Positions 1 through 11,325 are shown, counted from the stretch's first letter. The stretch: DNA of 49,769 nt from Gnetum montanum (GCA_015680685.1 MNCI01026623.1:1-49769); one strand, 5' to 3'. Translations and numbers: made by a program. Notes: a model not told the origin generated them from the letters alone.

Positions 1-1
1 A

Positions 2-620
2 GAGGAGTCTAGGGAGCAAAGTAGTGATCGTGAAAAAAGAAAAAATAGAGAAGCGAAAAATGCATGTAACAAGGGTAAGGGTAAAGTTGCTATTATTGAA
101 GAGGTTTTGGACTCAGATACAAACGATGATAGTGTATGCGAGATCTATCAATACGACCATCCTAAGGGATGTCGCCTTGTGATCTCACATCTGCAAAAGT
201 CTAGGGTGTATGCACTTAACCCACATTTAGACAAATAACAATCCCAATGGTTAGCTTATCCCCAAGGTAACCCAAGGTAGTTCCACCAACCTTTAACATA
301 TTATCCAAGAGGAACTCCACCACAACCAATTGAGCAACATCAATAGTGGTAGCACCCACAATCATGGGGAATGCCACCACCAAGGCAATAATATCCTTAT
401 TGGAAACTTGACTCATATGGATATTACGTGCAACATCCAAGATCTCCACGTGACTTTGTTGGTCATGTTACTCCCCAACATCACTACCAAGCCCACAAGT
501 ACTATAGGACTCCCTCTCTTAGGGGTGATATTCCACAAGTGTACCATCCTTCCAATCAGGCTACATCTTCTCCCACCAATAGCTCCATTACCACCTACTC
601 CAGCAATGCAAGGTGAACTC
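2..620 (+). pseudogene. Gag C-terminus and gag-protease linker of element A
   Basis: The frame starting at base 2 is open from the window edge to a stop at 236, then continues in the same frame with a few stops to about 620. It begins Lys/Arg/Glu-rich, then carries a Cys-His motif at 137-193 (C-x6-H-x3-C-x5-H, core HPKGC) that recurs in elements B and E. A Pro/Gln/Tyr-rich linker follows, with words such as RSPRDF and YYRTPS. By analogy with Gag nucleocapsid, the Cys-His motif may bind zinc and RNA, but it is not the usual CCHC knuckle. No start codon is seen because gag enters from outside the window. Confidence 0.7.
137..193 (+). other. Non-canonical Cys-His motif in Gag (element A copy)
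   Basis: Nineteen codons reading C-x6-H-x3-C-x5-H with the core YDHPKGC. The same 57-nt unit occurs at 24603-24659 (element B) and, on the minus strand, at 17566-17622 (element E), with all four Cys/His positions kept in each copy. Confidence 0.7.
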
Positions 621-692
621 CCTACTCAACCATAACAATGCAATGCCATAAGGGCTATTAATCCTCAACTTACTTTTGGTTTTGACAGTTGT

Positions 693-1326
693 ATGAAGAA
701 AAGACCTTTCTTCAGAACCAACAGTCCAACCAAGCCTTTACAACCTCAAGAGGTTGAGCTTTTGGACGTCTACATATCAAATAAAACTTCAGAGCCCCCT
801 TCAGGCCTAACACCACATTCAACGCATACAGTCATGTTAACACATGCCATTATTGATTGGATCAAGGTTGAACACCTTCCCAAGAAATTATCTGATCCTG
901 GGACTCCCCTAACATATCTACAAATCTCTAAAAATGAGCCATGAAAAGCTCTTTTGGATTTAGGTTCTGGTGTCAACCTAATATCCCAAGAAATATACAA
1001 GGCCTGGAACCTACCCCCATTAAAAATGAGCAACATCCATTTAGAGTTGGCCAACTAGTCCATCACTATTCCCTTGGGATTAGTAAAGGACATTGTTACC
1101 ACTATCTATGGATGGTCGTATCCAGTTGACTTCCTGGTGGTTCAAGTGAACAAAAATAAGGGGGACTTCCCAATCATAATGGGAAGGGCATGGCTAAGCA
1201 CTATCGATGTGTGCCTAGGATTTTGTGATCTTTCCCTAGAAATATCTAAGAAAATAACTTTTAGAAAGATCAAGAAAAAGAAGGTTCCATGCATTGCATA
1301 CAGTGACACAGGGTGTAATTGCATGT
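693..1326 (+). pseudogene. Retropepsin-like protease, element A
   Basis: Aspartic protease that would release Gag and Pol products from the polyprotein. The active-site region reads ALLDLGSGVNLIS, with the catalytic Asp codon intact at 957-959; this fits the DxG-type loop of Athila/Tat proteases. Upstream are KKRPFF and WIKVEHLPKKL; downstream are TIYGWSYPVDF and GDFPIIMGRAW, all with counterparts in B, C and E. A stop (TAG, probably from CAG) follows ELAN near 1056, and a frame change separates the two open parts. Of the four protease copies in the window, only this one keeps the catalytic Asp. Confidence 0.75.
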
Positions 1327-1589
1327 AGAGATCATGGGTTGTGCAAAGTCTAACATTGCTTGCATGCAATCAGTGTGCATAAATAATCAATATACAAAGG
1401 TGTCTATATGCATCAACCACATGACAAGAAGACACCTAGTGGTTGATAGCTGATTAAGAAAGCAACTCACTTATATGCATGAAACTAACTGATGGTTTGA
1501 TTTGTGCTTACATAGATAGCATAGATGCATTAGAGTAAGTCCACCACCAACTTCCTAGTCCTAACTTGGAAAACATCAACTAGGGCAAG
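1327..1589 (+). other. Degraded protease-RT linker, element A
   Basis: Between the protease and RT frames lie about 260 bases with several stops. Short protein-like stretches resemble the same spacer in C at 46790-47040. No separate gene is visible. Confidence 0.5.
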
Positions 1590-2660
1590 TTGGAAATTCC
1601 TAAGAAATTTAAACAAGAGCCCCTAGAGCTAAAACCATTGCCCATCGGTATGGAGTACACATTCCTTAAGAATGGAAAATCGGTAATCATCAATGCAAGA
1701 CTTGCTCCACATCAAAAAGAGATTCTGCTAAAGGTAATAAACAAGTGGTCAAAAGCCTTCACCTGGTCATATCCAAAATTAACTAAAATAGATTCTAGGA
1801 TATGCCAGCATAGGATTTACACTAACCCCTCCATGAAGCCTCGAAAACAACCACAAAGGCGATTGAATCTCAAGTTGAAGCAAGTAGTGAAAGAAGAAAT
1901 CAAATAGCTTCTAAAGGCTGGGTTCATATACCCCATTACTGATAGAAAATGGGTTAGCCCCTTAGTAATCATGCCTAAAAAGGAAGGAAAATGGAGGGTG
2001 TGCATAGATTTTAGGCTACTAAACATGGCAACATTCAAGGATCACTTTCCACTGCCATTTGTTGACCATGTCTTAGACACAATCGTAGGACATCGCTATT
2101 ATAGTTTTCTAGATGAATATAGTAGATACAACCAAATATAAATAGCCCCAAAAGACCAAGCCAAAACTATGTTCACTAGTTCTTAAGGAACGTTTGCATA
2201 CAAAAAAATTGCCATTTGGCTTGTGCAATGCCCCTGCAACGTTTCAACGCTTAGTTCTAAGCATATTTCAATAGCAAATAGGAAATGGTGTGGAAATCTT
2301 TATGGATGACTTTTCCACTTACGAAGCAAGCTTTGATCAAGCCTTGGACTGATTAGAGCAAGTGTTGAAAAGATGTGTAGGAACTAATTTGAGGCTCAAC
2401 TAGAAAAAAAGCCATTTGATGGTCTAAGAAGGCATAGTACTTGAGGATAAAATCTCACATGCAGGAATAGAGGTAGACCTAGAGAAAATCAAAGTCATCC
2501 AAGGAATTACCCATCAACTGAAAATTTTCAAAGACATTTGATCATTCCTTGGACACACTAGCTACTATAGGAGATTCATAGAGAACTTTTTAAAGATTTT
2601 CAAACCATTGGTAGAGTTAACAAAAAAGGACATACCCTTCGAGTGGACTTGGAAATGCGA
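1590..2660 (+). pseudogene. Reverse transcriptase, element A
   Basis: Copies the element RNA into cDNA. From the N-terminal side: MEYTFLKNGK, FTWSYPKL, then KWVSPLVIMPKKEGKWRVCI (finger motifs with the CIDFR box), FPLPFVDHVLD, FLDEYSRYNQI, LCNAPATFQR and the catalytic FMDDFSTY at 2299-2310. SFLGHTSYYRRFIENF marks the connection domain. Stops: TAG near 1905 (where CAG is expected), TAA near 2140 (CAA expected), and TAA after TSS near 2183 (TGG expected). A frameshift lies in the A-run near 2205, just before the CNAPATF box. The catalytic Asp pair is intact, but the reading frame is not. Confidence 0.85.
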
Positions 2661-2724
2661 ACGAGCTTTCCAAACTTTGAAACTGAAGCTGGTAGAAACA
2701 CCCATTCTACAACCTCTTGACTAG

Positions 2725-3014
2725 TCCAAACTGTTCCATGTCATGACTGATGCATCCAACTATGCCTTAGAAGCCATGTTTACATAGTTAGATGACCAGA
2801 AACATCCTTATTACATCCATTGTATAAGTAGAAGTATCGCTCGTGCACACCTTAACTACACTACTACAGAAAAATAATTAATGGTTGTAGTGTTTGCACT
2901 AAGAAAATTTAGACACTATGTATTGGGGTACAAAGTATTCATACACACAGATCATAGTACAATCTGGTTCCTCATGAATAAGCCAATGGTAAGCTCCCAT
3001 ATTATACGATGGCT
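2725..3014 (+). pseudogene. RNase H domain, element A (3' end missing)
   Basis: Degrades the RNA strand during reverse transcription. Seen motifs: MTDASNYALEAMF (first catalytic Asp kept), YYIHCISRS, LNYTTTEK, VVVFALRKFRHYVLGYKVFI and HTDHSTIWFLMNKP. The domain breaks off at the single N at 3015. Compared with C, about 285 bases that should link RNase H to integrase are absent here. Confidence 0.8.
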
Positions 3015-3015
3015 N
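3015..3015. other. Single-N assembly join
   Basis: One ambiguous base at the point where RNase H sequence jumps straight to the sequence just before integrase, skipping ~285 bases present in element C (roughly 48460-48745). It looks like a contig join or a collapsed gap rather than a sequencing miscall. Confidence 0.6.
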
Positions 3016-4147
3016 TTAGGTACTTTATGGAGATCAATGGCGAACTTTATAAAGTATGTCCCGATGGCTTGGTTCAATGGTGTGTTCTTGATAGAGATCA
3101 ACTGAAAGTTCTCCAAGATGCTCATGAAGGCCCTTGTGGGGTCATTATGCTGGGAGATGAATGGCTATCAAGATCCTACTTGTAGGATATTATTGGCCTA
3201 CCTTGTTTTAGGACATCCATCAATTCGTCCAATCTTGTGAGCACTATCAACATGATGGGGGAATTACTGGTAGAATGGAGGATCCACAACAATGGATTCA
3301 ATTGTTAGAACCCTTCGACATTTATGGAATTGATTTCATGGATCCCATTACATCAATGTCCAATGGGAAAGCTTACATCATAGTTGCCATAGACTACTTA
3401 ACAAAATTAGCTAAAGTAGCTACCATTAAAGATTTCACATCATCTATAGCTGCACGATTTGTTCAGCAACAAGTTATCAACAGTTTTGGTGTATCATGTG
3501 CACTTATTTCAAATAATGGTGCACACTTTATAGGTGCAAATTTTTGGAAGTTAATGCAATGCTTAGGGGTTAAGCATAAATTGACTACACCATACCACCC
3601 CAGAGTGAACAGTCAAGCTGAGGTCACCAACAAGGAGATTACTAAGATACTAACTAGAACCATTAGCAAGTATAGGTGAGACTAGAGCACTAAATTGAAT
3701 GATGCTCTTTGGGCATACTGCTCCACATGGAAACTTCCTATAGGCTACTCTCTCTACGAGTTAGTGTATGGAAAACATCCAATGCTCCCTATCCAAACTG
3801 AGCTCTATACATTAGTCGTGGCATGTGACCTCAACCTTGACCTTGATCTAGCACAGAAATAAAGGTTGATAACTCTTAACTTGCTAGATAAGAATCGACT
3901 AGCTGCCCTATCATCTAATGAGTTGCACAAGGCATTTAATAAACAACATCATGACATGAAAATTAGGAAAGTTAAGTATCAACCAAGAGATAAGGTTCTC
4001 TACTGGAACCCCACACATGTGTCACAATGTACCATATTTCAAACATTGTGGGAAGGACCTTACATTATCTATGCAACTTTTCCTTTAGGGACCATGCCCA
4101 TATATAAACCTGAGAGCCCAAATAAGAGATTATTAGTCAACGTGTAA
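3016..4147 (+). pseudogene. Integrase, element A
   Basis: Inserts element cDNA into the genome. A decayed HHCC zinc region (DAHEGPCG, then CEHYQHD) precedes the catalytic core. The core shows GIDFMDP (first Asp), ALISNNGAHF where the second Asp is expected but codon 3512-3514 reads Asn, TPYHPRVNSQAE and the Glu region. A stop at ~3677 separates the core from the C-terminal part. That part carries LSSNELHKAFNK, DKVLYWNPTHVSQ and EGPYIIYATFP before a stop at 4145-4147. The Asp-to-Asn change fits a single G-to-A transition and should inactivate the enzyme. No chromodomain follows, as expected for this lineage. Confidence 0.85.
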
Positions 4148-4226
4148 CAAACAAAACCTTTCCATGAGTTTAGGATAGCCAGAACATATGTTACCTATAT
4201 AGGTGGGCAACCTTGCTCATTATTTT

Positions 4227-4265
4227 GAATCTCCTCATTCCAACTTAGTCATGGGGGAGATGGCC
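4227..4265 (+). promoter_or_regulatory. Internal polypurine-like block just after pol, element A
   Basis: Contains TCATGGGGGAGATGGCC about 80 bases after the integrase stop. It resembles the terminal PPT (TCATGGGGGTATGATG) and recurs at 13243-13281 (E, minus) and 26203-26228 (B). It could be a second plus-strand primer site or a relic of an older 3' end; the role is inferred. Confidence 0.45.
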
Positions 4266-4930
4266 ACCTCTACTAATCACTGAAGGCCCTCAGTTCTTTC
4301 TACATTTTTGTTTTACACATTTTTTTTTTGCACATTTCTTTTATCTTTCTTATTTTTGTTTTACACCATCGTTCATATTTTTACCATTTCTTTGTGTAAT
4401 TACTTAATTTTGTTTTTCACCCAATAAGTGTTCATGATGGTTACATGAATAATACCATATTTATTACTAATGTTTGGATTTTAGCTTTGAAGTATGATAT
4501 TGATATTAAGGTATGGTTCTTTTGATTAAACAAGCAATGAGTCCATGTCGTTCATACATCCATAAAATCCTATTGTATTCCTTGGCTTGGAACTATATAG
4601 TCCCTTTTTCTAATAAAATTGTTAATGAATTGGTGGCTGGGTATTTCTAAAACTAAGGAAAGAATCAAAGGATGAAAAGGGTGTGACTTCAAGGGGATTC
4701 AATGAATTTGTACTGGCTATTCTCTTGAAGGCTTGGATGCTTTTTCATTGGGTTTTTTGCCATTCTAACCATTCATCAAATCTTTGGAAGGTGAGTGCAT
4801 AAAAATAAGTCTATGCATGGTGTGGTTCTCATGCAAAAAACATAAAAAAAGAAAAGCAAAAATAGTGAGAATTCAAAACACACCCCTTAGACACAGTAAT
4901 GAACTTTGGCTACAAACACTAGTTATGGAA

Positions 4931-4961
4931 CTGGAAAGACATGTTACCCATGCCTGAAGGT
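4931..4961 (+). other. Conserved CTRGAAAGACATGTTACCCATG block, element A
   Basis: A ~31-bp non-coding block with an inner CATG-TTACC-CATG hairpin. Related copies occur at 26831 and 26928 in B and on the minus strand at 12559-12590 in E. Function unknown; RNA structure in the 3' region is one possibility. Confidence 0.5.
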
Positions 4962-5396
4962 TCCCTCTAACTAAGGCCCTTTCTTGCTTCCTGGTTCTCC
5001 ATCTCGCTCTCCTCGAAATGGTGATGAATTTTTGTAGAGGCATTCTTGTTGCTTCAAGAGGATAGGTTGGTTAAATGTGTTGATGCAAGGTCACTGAATG
5101 TGGTTTCATTGAGCCTGAATTTGGAATGAGTTCTACTTGGTCACATTAACCATAAAACACACGCAAGGGACTTTACACAACCTTATTCTTGGATTTCCAT
5201 TCCATTCCCTCCTCTCTACCTTTCTTTTCCATTTCTCACCTCATTGCTAGATTTATCATTAGACCGTATCTTGGTTGATGCATTGTTTTTCCTCGGTAAT
5301 TTCTTATGGGTAAGTTTTTAACTCTTGCTTCCAAATGACATTCCTAGAGCCTACAACCTCTTTGGTTTGTAGGTCTATCAGGGCATTAAAGGCATA

Positions 5397-5420
5397 AGCT
5401 TGCTTTAGGGAGGACCCACT
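5397..5420 (+). other. Conserved AGCTTGCTTTAGGGAGGACC block, element A
   Basis: Non-coding block repeated at 27414-27437 in B with one clear C/T difference, and in decayed form on the minus strand at 12097-12121 in E. It lies downstream of the hairpin block each time. Confidence 0.5.
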
Positions 5421-6151
5421 GGCATTTCTTTTTGATGCACTTGTTAACTTCTTTTCCTTAAACATTTTCTACAATCAACAATTTTTTTCATCCCCATCCA
5501 TGACATGCATTTTATTGGCGTTATTGTTGTTACTTTTTCTCCATCCTTCTTATTCCTTATCTTTTTCCATCCTAATGCTACCAGAGGTTTACTCTTAGTC
5601 ATGGAGGCCCTAGCATAATTTTTTTTTAATTTTTTCTAACCCCTACACCTTTGGTAGTCACCAGTTTTAAATCTCTAGAATTAGTATTTTCCATAACAAC
5701 AACTCAGCCAATGCACTTTACATCAAGGCAAGGTATCACCTACATTGTGATTTATCTACTCTTGCTCATTTGTGACTATGTTGTGTGTGCAAATGGTAAT
5801 CATACAATAATGGACTAGGCCTGGAGGAAACACTTAGGATGGACCAAAGCTGGAGCATTGACAAAAGGAGTAAGATTGATGGCATGGCTATGAATAATCA
5901 ATGGAAGGTGCAATCTTGGCATCGGTAGCAACACGTCTTATTCTTTTCTCTCTCTCCTTTGCTTTTAGCTACCAAATAAGGCTAGATGTCATTATGTACA
6001 GTGTTCACTTTTGTGGTCATGAACACTAATGCTATCATGTATTGTATTGTTGATTTGTTCATCGTGCATGTTGAGTCTGTCACCCCATTCCACCTTCAAT
6101 GGTCATTCAGTCAATAATCCCATATCTTCCCAATATTTTTTAAGGAACTTG

Positions 6152-6181
6152 AGGATGAGTTTTCATTCAGTCATGGGGGTA
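6152..6181 (+). promoter_or_regulatory. Polypurine tract and conserved 3' LTR context, element A
   Basis: GAGGATGAGTTTTCATTCAG leads into TCATGGGGGTA immediately before the LTR start TGATGAACC. Nearly the same ~30 bases precede the 3' LTRs of E (minus, 8177-8206) and B (31164-31194). The G-run would prime plus-strand cDNA synthesis. Confidence 0.75.
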
Positions 6182-6750
6182 TGATGAACCGCGATATCGC
6201 ATACGCAATATCACATCTGTGATATCAGATCAACCATGCGATGTTGGATACCTGATATCATGGCTCGTCTCCTTGCCTATAAATAAGAGGAAACACCCTT
6301 TGTTTCCACATTAGAAAGTTAGTCCCTTAGTCGAAATCTTGCCATTTTCCCCCTAGAGTTAGAATTATTTCTGCATGCCCGTAGTAGGAGTCATAGAGTG
6401 AATGGATCTTTATTTGAGCATTGTGTACCTGAGCACACTTTGTGTATGGTAATAAAGACAAACTTTATGATAAACCTTGTAGCATATAGAATAGATTAAC
6501 TAGTGCTAATTATTATTTAATGATTTCTTAGTTGATTAATTATTTCTCCCTACAACTCTCTTAGTTAAATAAACTTAGTACGACCGCTTCGAGCATGCGT
6601 GTACCACTTGGTAACCTAGTGATGATCAATGCTTGGTAATCCCATCAACGTTGCACTAGTTTAGGATGTGTATGACAAGTGGGAATGGATACTGGTGTTA
6701 GGAGTAATTAGAACTTAGTTAATGAATAGTTAAATTGTAGGGTCCCAACA
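6182..6750 (+). repeat. 3' LTR of element A (end approximate)
   Basis: Starts TGATGAACC after the PPT. The U3 part is dense in GATATC palindromes (6193, 6221, 6254), and a TATA box (TATAAATA) lies at 6278-6285. Later words such as CACTTGGTAA, AATGCTTGGTAATCC and GTGGGAATGGATA match the element E LTRs. The homology with E stops near 6700-6750, about 300 bases short of E's LTR length, so this LTR is truncated or differs in its U5. Confidence 0.7.
6278..6285 (+). promoter_or_regulatory. TATA box in the element A LTR
   Basis: TATAAATA about 96 bases into the LTR, followed by AAGAGGAAACACC. The LTRs of B (22139, 31310) and E (20331 and 8046, minus) have a TATA-like box at comparable positions. 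Confidence 0.55.
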
Positions 6751-7346
6751 AGATCAATGTGAATGCCTTCTCGTAAGAAGCACATCAACCATGTAGGGCT
6801 ACAATAAAGAGAGAAACTTATAAGGATAAAATTTAACTAAGTTTGCAAGTCCTTGTAATTGAAGCTCAATACAACATACAACCAAGAAAATGATGTTATA
6901 ATGAAGAACAAGAATATAATTGCATAAAATAGACAATGATTGATCTTTTGTGAATAGTTCTTGCATAATTCCCATGATTTTGGTATCATCTTATAGTCTT
7001 AAAATTTTTTAAAACTCCTCAAAATTCATGAAACAACTACCAAACAACTAGTGTAAATGTCTACTTCAAAGTTGGGTTGTCTACCTAAGATTGGCCTCAA
7101 TTTAGGAGAGACATCTCACATGAAAATGATACGTCTGCTATGGGATGTCTACTCTTGAATGTAGACATCTACTATTTTTAGAAGATGTGTTTTCAACTTT
7201 TGGGCTCTATTCTTTAAGACTTTTTCCTATCAATTTTCCTTCTTGCTAGTTCTTGGAGCATCTTCACTTGATTTGTAGCATTCATTTTTATCCATGCTTT
7301 CATCTTGCCCATGTGGTCTTCATTTTGACATCTCATCATAGATCTC
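6751..7346 (-). repeat. LTR-like remnant with AGACATCT words, at the left edge of element E
   Basis: No coding frame is visible. The AGACATCT/AGATGTCT words at about 7105-7190 recall the 3' LTR of chromovirus F. The stretch CTACTATTTTTAGAAGATGT matches F's 33040-33070 on the opposite strand. It may be a chromovirus-type LTR fragment in minus orientation. The last five bases (ATCTC) are the left target duplication of element E. Confidence 0.35.
7342..7346. repeat. Target site duplication of element E, left copy (ATCTC)
   Basis: ATCTC directly abuts the left LTR end and is repeated at 20464-20468 directly after the right LTR end. Five bases is the usual Ty3/gypsy target duplication length. Confidence 0.85.
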
Positions 7347-8176
7347 TAATGAGCAATAAGTAGTCACTATGCCCAACCATATAAATCACTAGCGTTCATT
7401 AAGAGATTTGGTCAAATTCTCTAGACTTTAGCTCTCTAAGTACATTGGGCCTAGGTAGTGAATCTAATGGACATAATCTTTGTCTTCTCAGTTTCACTTG
7501 TGAAGTACAAAGGTATGATTAAGTGTAACTGAGGCACATGATTTTTATCATTTTGTGTTTTACATTAATTCACCTAAGTGCTAAAAATAAATTAACTAAA
7601 TTTTTAACTAATCTCATAACCAAATAATCCTAACATAAGCATCCATTCCCAATTTCCATACACATCCTAAAGATGTTGCAATGCTATGCATTAGGCACTA
7701 TTAGGATTTCCAAGCATTAATGTATTCTTGAAGTGGTTGTACTTATGTGTGTTAATTAATCATATGAATTAATTATTTAAAATTATTATAGCAAATTGCA
7801 TAAATAATAAATGCATGAAGAAAACATTAAGTTAAATCCAAGTGCTAGAAGGTTTATTAAGAAAGCTCATCTTTATTGTCATTCACATTGAGGTGCTTAG
7901 GTACATTGGTGCTTGAATAAAGATCCATACACTTCTCAACTCCTATTTTGGGTAGTTAGAAAATATTGTAACTTTGGAAAGACAAAAATTCAAGAGTTTG
8001 GTTAGTAACTAATGATTGAATGTGATAAATGTGGTTAGTGCATGCATTTATATAGATGACACAAGACACTATGTTGACACATACACGTTAACATAGCAAA
8101 CCACACATCAATGTGATCATGTCAATGGGATCACCTTGATGTGTTCCCATTGATTTAGGAAAATGATAACTCATCA
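7347..8176 (-). repeat. 3' LTR of element E
   Basis: On the minus strand it starts TGATGAGTTATCATTTTCC directly after the PPT. It is 830 bases, against 841 for the partner LTR. A TATA-like box lies at 8046-8054 (minus). CATCGATG words present in the right LTR have mostly decayed to CATCAATG or similar here. The distal end (TAATGAGC in plus orientation) aligns with TCATGAGT of the right LTR. Confidence 0.88.
8046..8054 (-). promoter_or_regulatory. TATA box in the element E 3' LTR
   Basis: Minus-strand TATATAAAT, at the position matching the box at 20331-20339 in the other LTR. Confidence 0.5.
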
Positions 8177-8206
8177 TATCCCCATGACTAAATGAAAACT
8201 CATCCT
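8177..8206 (-). promoter_or_regulatory. Polypurine tract of element E
   Basis: Minus strand: GGATGAGTTTTCATTTAGTC followed by ATGGGGATA, abutting the LTR start TGATGAG. It matches the A and B sequences before their 3' LTRs. Confidence 0.75.
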
Positions 8207-8399
8207 TGAGTGAACAAAAGGAAGAACAAGCTTCTTAAAAAAATTTTGGAAGGTATGGGATTATTGACTAACTAAATGACACATAGACTAACTCAAACAA
8301 ATGCTAAGTGCCCAAGTGTATGAATTTACATTTTTAAAAAAATATTGGTATTCATAACAATAAAATTGAACACCATGACAAAAATTAACAATAAAACTC
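8207..8399 (-). other. Short non-coding spacer between the extra ORF and PPT, element E
   Basis: About 190 bases, A/T-rich, without a convincing frame. Confidence 0.4.
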
Positions 8400-11290
8400 C
8401 TTTGGCTACTTGAAGACGAGGAAGAAAATCAAATGGTCCTAGGTAGTGGAGGTTCTTGAGGTGTCAAAGAACATTTTCTTGCCCTTGGTGCATGTGGTTG
8501 TTGTGGTTGAGGTGATGGTTATGGTTGTTCGGCTACAGCTGAAACTATTGGTGGAAGATGGAAAGCATCCAACAATGCTTTCATCTTCCCCTCCTTATTG
8601 TGAGGATCATACATGATTCATGTAGTATCAACAATGTGAGTAGGTATAGGAATATTTTAGGAAAAAGGAATTATAGGAAACAATTCCTTCATGTTGACAA
8701 AAAAAGTTGGGAATTATTTTTGTTCCACATAAAATGCCTTGATAGTGTTCTATAGTTCTTAGTAGTCATTCATCCTATGCGCTAGGTTCCTAAATATTGA
8801 TCTCTAATTAGTGAAGCATGCTTCAAGAACTTTGAGTTTAGCATTTTTCATTTCAAGTTTCTACTTTGTCTTCTTGTGATGCTTGAACTTGGCCTCATGC
8901 AATAAGTACAAATTGGCCTCCTACTTTTCCAAATTTGACTATGGCATTCCAGTAGTAGCATTTTCAAGTTTTCATATCAAAGGATGGTGAGCTTCATGTA
9001 TTTAGCCATCTCCTTGATCTACAACTCCTTGAGGTAGATTCTTGCTTTGTTTTATTCATTTAGTCAATCAAAGATGGACTACCATATATCACTTGCTTGT
9101 TGGAGCTGCTAGAGGATCTCATTCATCTTTGCCTTTGCCAATTGGATATATTTTTCATTGATTTTCTTCTACAAGACAACCTAGTCCCTATAGTGGTTCT
9201 TGGCCCTTTTGAATTTAAGGGCCTCATTCTTCCAAGCTACGATTTCAATTGTAGATTTCTAGTGAAGGAAACAAACCTTCTCCAGAAAGAGATTATAATT
9301 TTTTGTTGTCAACCTCCTTAAATCCATGGGCACCTTGACAAGCTACTACTGTTGTTGTCTCATATATTCAACCATTTTCTTAACCAAAGCTTAACATTAT
9401 GCAAAAGATGATTGTCCTTGGTCACAATGGCATTCTCCTAGCAAACCTCTAACAAGTCCTTCTGAATGTTGTAGACAATGGCATCCACTAAGGACTGGTC
9501 AAAGATTGTTAACTCCTTAGTGTACTTAGCCTCTTGAAGTTTGGACTGAAGCTACTAAAAAGCTTCACCCTTGGTTAGAACTTGGTTGAGTACATTGGGA
9601 TTAGAGAGGTGGGCTCTTGGTAATGAGGTACTTAACCTTTTCCTATAAAAACACTGACTAAATAGTAATGATGTCATCCAAAATGTCAAAGACCTCCCAA
9701 ATCAATTGCTAGGTTCCCACCAGTCACTCTAGTAACTCCTCATGCTGGGCTACATTGAATCATCCACTAGCTACCCTTACAAATGTTTGCACATCTTTGA
9801 GTGTAGTACTATCTAGCACAGATGCCACAAGAACTGTCAAGCACCACCTTGGCTATTGTTTCATGTCCTTGATGCTACATCATCAAGATAATTGCTCCAT
9901 CACTCTTGGCTAAGTGCAGTAACATAGTAGTGATGTTGCTAGAGATTTCTAGAAATTTTTGTTATCTTGAGATGGATACCATTATCTCCTAAACACTAGG
10001 ATTGAAGCGTGCAAGAACCTACATTCTTGGGAAATAAAATTTTGGTGTCATGTCCTTCAACTAACTTATAGTAAGAGTTACCTCATCAAGATGGCTCAAG
10101 GCTAGTCGATAGATAAATGGATCACCACTCAAACCAACTTGCTGCTACTATAAGAGTTGCTCATTGAGCTTCTACATACACTTCATAGAAGCACAAGCAT
10201 TTGGCATTGTTTTATGAGTGGGTGGTGGTGTTAGTTGCTCCTCTTCTTTGGTCACAACAAGCACCTTATCCTTCATCATTTCCATCCAAGAGGCTATAGG
10301 AGCATTTTTGAATGTGTCATTGGAATAGCGAGCTATTCCTCCCCTTTTGCATAATTTTCAAATTANNNNNNNNNNNNNNNNNNNNNNNNNNNNNNNNNNN
10401 NNNNNNNNNNNNNNNNNNNNNNNNNNNNNNNNNNNNNNNNNNNNNNNNNNNNNNNNNNNNNNNNNNNNNNNNNNNNNNNNNNNNNNNNNNNNNNNNNNNN
10501 NNNNNNNNNNNNNNNNNNNNNNNNNNNNNNNNNNNNNNNNNNNNNNNNNNNNNNNNNNNNNNNNNNNNNNNNNNNNNNNNNNNNNNNNNNNNNNNNNNNN
10601 NNNNNNCCTCATAGTTAGATTAAGGTGATAGGCTGCTATCTTGAAATACATCCATTCTTCCATTATGTGTGCACGATACTCTTTACAGTTCACTCCATAG
10701 AACTATTGGATCCACTCCTTTTTTACCTTCAAGTTTTCTTTTGTTGAGATCTCTACAAAATTGGTTCTAGTTTTAGGCAAACAAAGGGCCTAAGAGATAA
10801 CTACCATGGAGTAGGACACACTAATGTCCTTGATCTTCATACTGGCATCTAGTTGCTTGTTGTTTTTGAGGAGATATGTCTCTTTCATGTACCACTCCCT
10901 GTTGGAAGTGTTGATGGGCCATATGGAAGAGCTTTGCAACTATGTTCTGATATCTTCTAGGGTCAATTCTAAAAAGGTTCCAAAGCTTAGCTCTTGGAGA
11001 ACTGAATATTGAATTTCCTTGAACTGAATTTGCCTAAGGCAAGCATCTATCAAAGTGACCTGAACACTTGGCCTTGGTCTTGGTGCCTCATCCTAGTGGA
11101 ATTGCTCTATTTTAGCTTGGGGAATATAATGGATAGATTCCACTTCAGGCTCCTTCCAAAGAGTTTTCATTGCATGAGTTTCAGTTGCTTGCTCTTAGGG
11201 TTGTTCCTGCTACTGGTCCTTTCTAGTTCTGGGGCACTTTTTCCTCAATTGGGATTATCCTCCTTCCTATGGATGCTTAGGTCTTAATGC
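8400..11290 (-). pseudogene. Extra coiled-coil ORF of element E (sense, between pol and 3' LTR)
   Basis: An unnamed protein in the element's own orientation. Part before the N gap (11290 down to 10607): PRPRPSVQVTLIDACL, LQELSFGTFLELTLEDI, EWYMKETYLLKNNKQ, EEWMYFKIAAYHLNLT, with few stops. Part after the gap (10365 down to 8400): Lys/Glu-rich coiled-coil text such as FKHHKKTK, LEMKNAKLKVLEACF, FPTFFVNMKELFP and GKMKALLDAFHLPP. The end is Pro- and Ser-rich (EPPLPRT). YFKIxxYHL and the EPPxPRT ending recur in element B's extra ORF. The position fits the env-like ORF of Athila or the additional ORF known from some Tat elements. I see no signal peptide or membrane segment, so an envelope role is not supported. 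The exact start is unknown. Confidence 0.6.
10366..10606. other. Assembly gap (241 N)
   Basis: Run of N inside the extra ORF of element E. Protein-like sequence stops at one edge and resumes at the other, so the gap probably hides part of the same ORF. Open frames crossing it are meaningless. Confidence 0.95.
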
Positions 11291-11320
11291 CATCTACAAT
11301 CACAACATGATCAAGGATTA

Positions 11321-11325
11321 GCATT
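11321..11325. repeat. Target duplication of the solo LTR, left copy (GCATT)
   Basis: GCATT here and at 11841-11845 bracket the solo LTR exactly. Confidence 0.6.

Larger units (their letters stand above)
4148..6181 (+). other. Long non-coding region between integrase and 3' LTR, element A
   Basis: Two kilobases without a convincing frame. It holds an internal purine block (4227-4265), T-rich tracts (about 4290-4430 and 5480-5640), a conserved hairpin-like block (4931-4961), a second conserved block (5397-5420) and the PPT. The conserved blocks recur in the same order in B and E, so the region is element sequence and not a gene desert. Confidence 0.65.
1..6750 (+). mobile_element. Element A: 3' portion of an Athila/Tat-like Ty3/gypsy retrotransposon
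   Basis: The order gag tail, protease, RT, RNase H, integrase, long non-coding region, polypurine tract and 3' LTR is that of a Ty3/gypsy element. The 5' LTR and most of gag lie before the window. The RT active site reads FMDD followed by FSTY, the wording seen in Athila-type elements rather than the YxDD of chromoviruses. The last ~30 bases before the 3' LTR match those of elements E and B, so the three share a lineage. All coding parts carry stops and frameshifts. No extra ORF is visible between integrase and LTR, unlike E and B. The right end is approximate, because the LTR fades into other repeat sequence near 6750. Confidence 0.85.

Noticed and set aside
10312-10693. Open frames crossing the N run
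   Set aside because: Open only because N is not read as a stop.
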